A DNA stretch of 64,000 bases from Pirellulales bacterium (GTDB lineage Bacteria; Planctomycetota; Planctomycetia; Pirellulales; JAICIG01): NCBI GenBank assembly GCA_035533075.1, contig DATLUO010000215.1, positions 1 through 64,000 on the forward strand, written 5' to 3'. Position numbers and translations under genes: made by a program. Under the pieces are notes generated by a model. That model was not told the origin of the DNA, made no database searches, and saw nothing but the letters and a program-made list of their open reading frames with translations. This document shows positions 61,950-64,000 of the stretch, one piece after another; positions within the stretch are counted from its first letter, which is position 1, and every line of letters starts with the position of its first letter.

Positions 61950-61960
61950 GAGGTAGGGCG

Positions 61961-62494
61961 ATGAAAGCAGCTACGCGGGTCGGCGGCGCCACGGGTGGCG
62001 GTCCGGCCGACAAGCGCCGGGCGGCGAAAAAAACGGCGGGCACAAGGTCGGCGAAAGCACGGGCAAATGACCGGCCGCCGCCCGCCGCGTCGAAAAGAAG
62101 CGTGGAGGTCCGGGCCGCCGAGGGGCTGCGATTCGCCAAGGACTTGGCGGGCAAGGGCCTCGATTGGCTAACGATTGAAAACGCATTGTTTGGTATCGGC
62201 GGCAAGCTGACGCAACTGTTTCCCGACGTTCGCGAACGCGCGGCGCTGGCCGGCAGCCGGGCCTACAAGGAGCTCTGCGAACTGCTCGACCAGGAGCGCG
62301 ATGAGGATGGCGACCCGCCCGGCGAACTGGCCGACAGGCTGTCGACGGCGTCGGGGCAGACAATTGTGCGAATGCCGCGATCGCTGCACGCGGCCCTGCT
62401 GGCGGAGGCCGAGGCCGAAGGGGTCTCCTTAAACCAGCTTTGCGTTTCCAAGCTCGCGATGCAATTAAGGTGTGCCGCGAAACTCGCCAGATAG
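61961..62494 (+). CDS. HicB-like (ribbon-helix-helix) antitoxin with a basic N-terminal extension
   Basis: The 177-residue protein has a Lys/Arg/Ala-rich N-terminus (residues 1-45), a central helical region with 'GLRFAKDLAGKGLDWLTIEN', and a C-terminal HicB-type domain 'IVRMPRSLHAALLAEAEAEG' followed by 'VSLNQLCVSKLA'. The latter matches the RHH motif of HicB antitoxins. HicB usually pairs with a small HicA toxin of the dsRBD fold; here the upstream partner is different. AGGAGG overlaps the upstream stop and precedes the ATG at 61961 by about 6 bases. Confidence 0.75.
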   Translation: MKAATRVGGATGGGPADKRRAAKKTAGTRSAKARANDRPPPAASKRSVEVRAAEGLRFAKDLAGKGLDWLTIENALFGIGGKLTQLFPDVRERAALAGSRAYKELCELLDQERDEDGDPPGELADRLSTASGQTIVRMPRSLHAALLAEAEAEGVSLNQLCVSKLAMQLRCAAKLAR

Positions 62495-62512
62495 CCGTGC
62501 CGCCTCCGCGAC

Positions 62513-64000
62513 CTAAGGCTCGGCCACGAAGTTGTAGTTCAAGGTCCGTCGTTTGCCGCCGATCTCTTCCGCCTGCACGCGCAGCTTCTGGCCCAGCAAT
62601 TCGGCACCGGCGGGCAAGCGGTAGGTGAGCACGTCTTCGCCCGGCGGCAGCTTCCACACCTGGGCCCGCATCCGCCGCCGGTCGGGAGCGCTGAGATAGC
62701 AACGAAAACTGAGTTTTTCGCCGGTGCGATTGATCGTGCGCTGATCGACCTGCAGCTCGCCCTCGGCGTTCAGATGCGTGGCCAGCTCCAGGTAGACGTC
62801 GCCCAGGCCCAGTTCAATCGGCCGCTGCACGCTGAACCGGTGGCGTCCTCCGGCTTGCACGTCGAACTCGAACCGCAGCCGTTCGCGGCCGCAGCTCGCC
62901 GTCGAGGGAACGACCACTTCCAAGTTTTGGCGGACGCTTTCACCGGCCGCGGTTTTCATTTCGATCAGGTCCGGCGTCACGCGCCAACCGTCGGGAGCGA
63001 CGATCTTCAACTTCCCGCCGGCCGACTGGTCGAAGTAGTTCCGCCACTGGACGCGCACCTGGTGCGGCGTCCCCGACACGCTCGGCAACCGTTCGGGACC
63101 CACTACCAGCGACATCCGCCAGCGGGTGACGGCTTCGTTCAGGCCGGAAACAAAGACGGGCAAGGGACCGACCTCGACGGTCGGCGCGCCGCCCGGTCCG
63201 CTTTCCACCTGCCGGACACGGCCCCAGACATCGGTCACCTGGATTCGCGCTCCGAAATCGACCGGTTCGAGGGTCGAATGGCTGTTCCAGAGCACGGCCA
63301 GCAACTGGTCGCCGCGCGCAAAAACGCGGTTTTCGCTGCCGCCCGCGAGCTGCAAGCGGCCCAAGAACCGCGTGCCCGCCAAGGCGAAAACCGTCGTCCG
63401 CCAGGGAAGCAACAGCTCGTTGGCACTGCCGTCGTCGCGCACCAGGCCCGATTGAGCATGGAGAGGGTCGTTGAAAAAAATCTTTTCGACGCCCGCTTCC
63501 TTGGCCGCCACCAGGCGCGTCACCAGGTCGACGGAGCGCGTCATCGTGTCGTATTTCTCGGCGTCGAGCGGACTGAGCGAAAGCCAAGGCTTCGTTTCCT
63601 CGGTCTTGGTCGCTGCCAGGTAATCCATGATTTCGCCGGCGGCCAGAGCGGGTTCCGAGGTGCGCGAGACAAACGACCAGGGAACATGCTTTCCGCCGGG
63701 CAATTCATCGAGCCAGTTCCAAACGACGCCCACATGCGAATTTTGCCCGATCTCGTCGAGCTGCTTCTTGACGCGCGCCACGGTGACCTGCGGGCTCCGC
63801 ACGCCCGAAAGGCTGCTGTCGTCGTCGCGGCCCAACTGCCACCAGCGCACCTTGAGCGACAGCCTCGCCATCACCGGTTCCAGCGACGGATACCACAGCC
63901 CCGGCGGGTGAGCAAACAGATCCGCGACGGGGGCGGCGGGCCCAATGGCGAGCACCCGCCGCGTCTCGGCCGGCGGATCGCACAACAGCCCCACGAGGCT
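62513..64000 (-). CDS. Large hypothetical protein, 5' end beyond the window
   Basis: The frame is open from the right window edge down to TAA near 62513, so the N-terminus is missing. About 495 residues are visible. The first part resembles a glycoside-hydrolase-like TIM-barrel segment ('VGVVWNWLDELPGGKHVPWS', 'KTEETKPWLSLSPLDAEKYD', 'GVEKIFFNDPLHAQSGLVRD'). The rest is beta-rich ('LSFRCYLSAPDRRRMRAQVW', 'LLPYRLPAGAELLGQKLR'-like). I do not assign a specific family. It is convergent with the HicB-like gene, 18 bases away. Confidence 0.6.
   Translation of the reverse strand, partial: SLVGLLCDPPAETRRVLAIGPAAPVADLFAHPPGLWYPSLEPVMARLSLKVRWWQLGRDDDSSLSGVRSPQVTVARVKKQLDEIGQNSHVGVVWNWLDELPGGKHVPWSFVSRTSEPALAAGEIMDYLAATKTEETKPWLSLSPLDAEKYDTMTRSVDLVTRLVAAKEAGVEKIFFNDPLHAQSGLVRDDGSANELLLPWRTTVFALAGTRFLGRLQLAGGSENRVFARGDQLLAVLWNSHSTLEPVDFGARIQVTDVWGRVRQVESGPGGAPTVEVGPLPVFVSGLNEAVTRWRMSLVVGPERLPSVSGTPHQVRVQWRNYFDQSAGGKLKIVAPDGWRVTPDLIEMKTAAGESVRQNLEVVVPSTASCGRERLRFEFDVQAGGRHRFSVQRPIELGLGDVYLELATHLNAEGELQVDQRTINRTGEKLSFRCYLSAPDRRRMRAQVWKLPPGEDVLTYRLPAGAELLGQKLRVQAEEIGGKRRTLNYNFVAEP

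Noticed and set aside
1-64000. tRNA or rRNA genes
   Set aside because: No cloverleaf-like segment with a TTCGA arm and acceptor stem, and no rRNA-like sequence, was found by eye.

Overview
The window looks like a piece of a high-GC Planctomycetota chromosome, probably from the Pirellulales side of the phylum. The lineage call is an inference from protein content. The evidence is a DUF1549-type cytochrome protein with a CxxCH motif, a Tat-exported DUF1501 protein, an M56/BlaR1-like protein with a DUF1559-like tail, twin 'FSLK/FSLR' membrane microproteins, a giant surface protein that opens with a 'LEQRLMLDA' motif and ends in DUF4214 repeats, and an lpxB gene. There are no rRNA or tRNA genes and no CRISPR array that I can see.

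Layout. 1-12.97 kb is mostly housekeeping: a partial DUF1549 protein, rnhA, a Uma2 nuclease, ileS, a 37-residue basic protein, a hemerythrin-like protein, rnc, a DegP-type protease with a strong terminator, a TlpA-type thioredoxin, a pteridine-reductase-like SDR and an exported isochorismatase-like hydrolase. 13-25 kb is mixed: a frameshifted ankyrin protein, small unknown genes, a PrsW-like protease, a phosphodiesterase, a Tat-exported SBP56/methanethiol oxidase, an exported toroid protein with a heme-c motif, a methyltransferase with a THUMP-like tail, a decayed small gene and a serine beta-lactamase-like protein. 25-35.2 kb is the accessory zone: two FSLK microproteins, a 39-bp palindrome, a less GC-rich three-gene cassette ending in a PemK/MazF-like protein, an ASST-like protein with inserted Spy/CpxP-like repeats, a coupled DUF262-HEPN pair, and a PIN-domain toxin-antitoxin pair between two paralogous phosphatase-family genes. 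35-50.7 kb holds the second phosphatase, lpxB, two SGNH-like genes, a small membrane protein that reads as a selenoprotein, a J-domain protein divergent from an Hsp70, a field of nested inverted repeats, a BlaI/M56 regulatory pair, a toxin-antitoxin remnant next to a 132-bp MITE, a DUF1501 protein and a VOC protein. 51-61.5 kb is one 3,492-residue adhesin/RHS protein. It is followed by a HicB-like antitoxin with an unknown partner and a partial minus-strand gene.

Most notable. A 65-codon gene at 40159-40356 has an in-frame TGA followed by M-S-G-T-C and a SECIS-like hairpin, so it probably encodes a selenoprotein that standard gene calling would truncate to 28 residues. Two families of dispersed palindromic repeats begin with TAG and supply the stop codon of three separate genes (lpxB, hsp70 and the VOC gene). 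A 132-bp MITE with 19-bp terminal inverted repeats and a perfect 8-bp target duplication sits in a PemK-like reading frame. Two candidate defence or toxin-antitoxin systems, the DUF262-HEPN pair and the 25.8-27.3 kb cassette, lie about 3 kb apart. All family assignments rest on motif recognition by eye; no database search was run.
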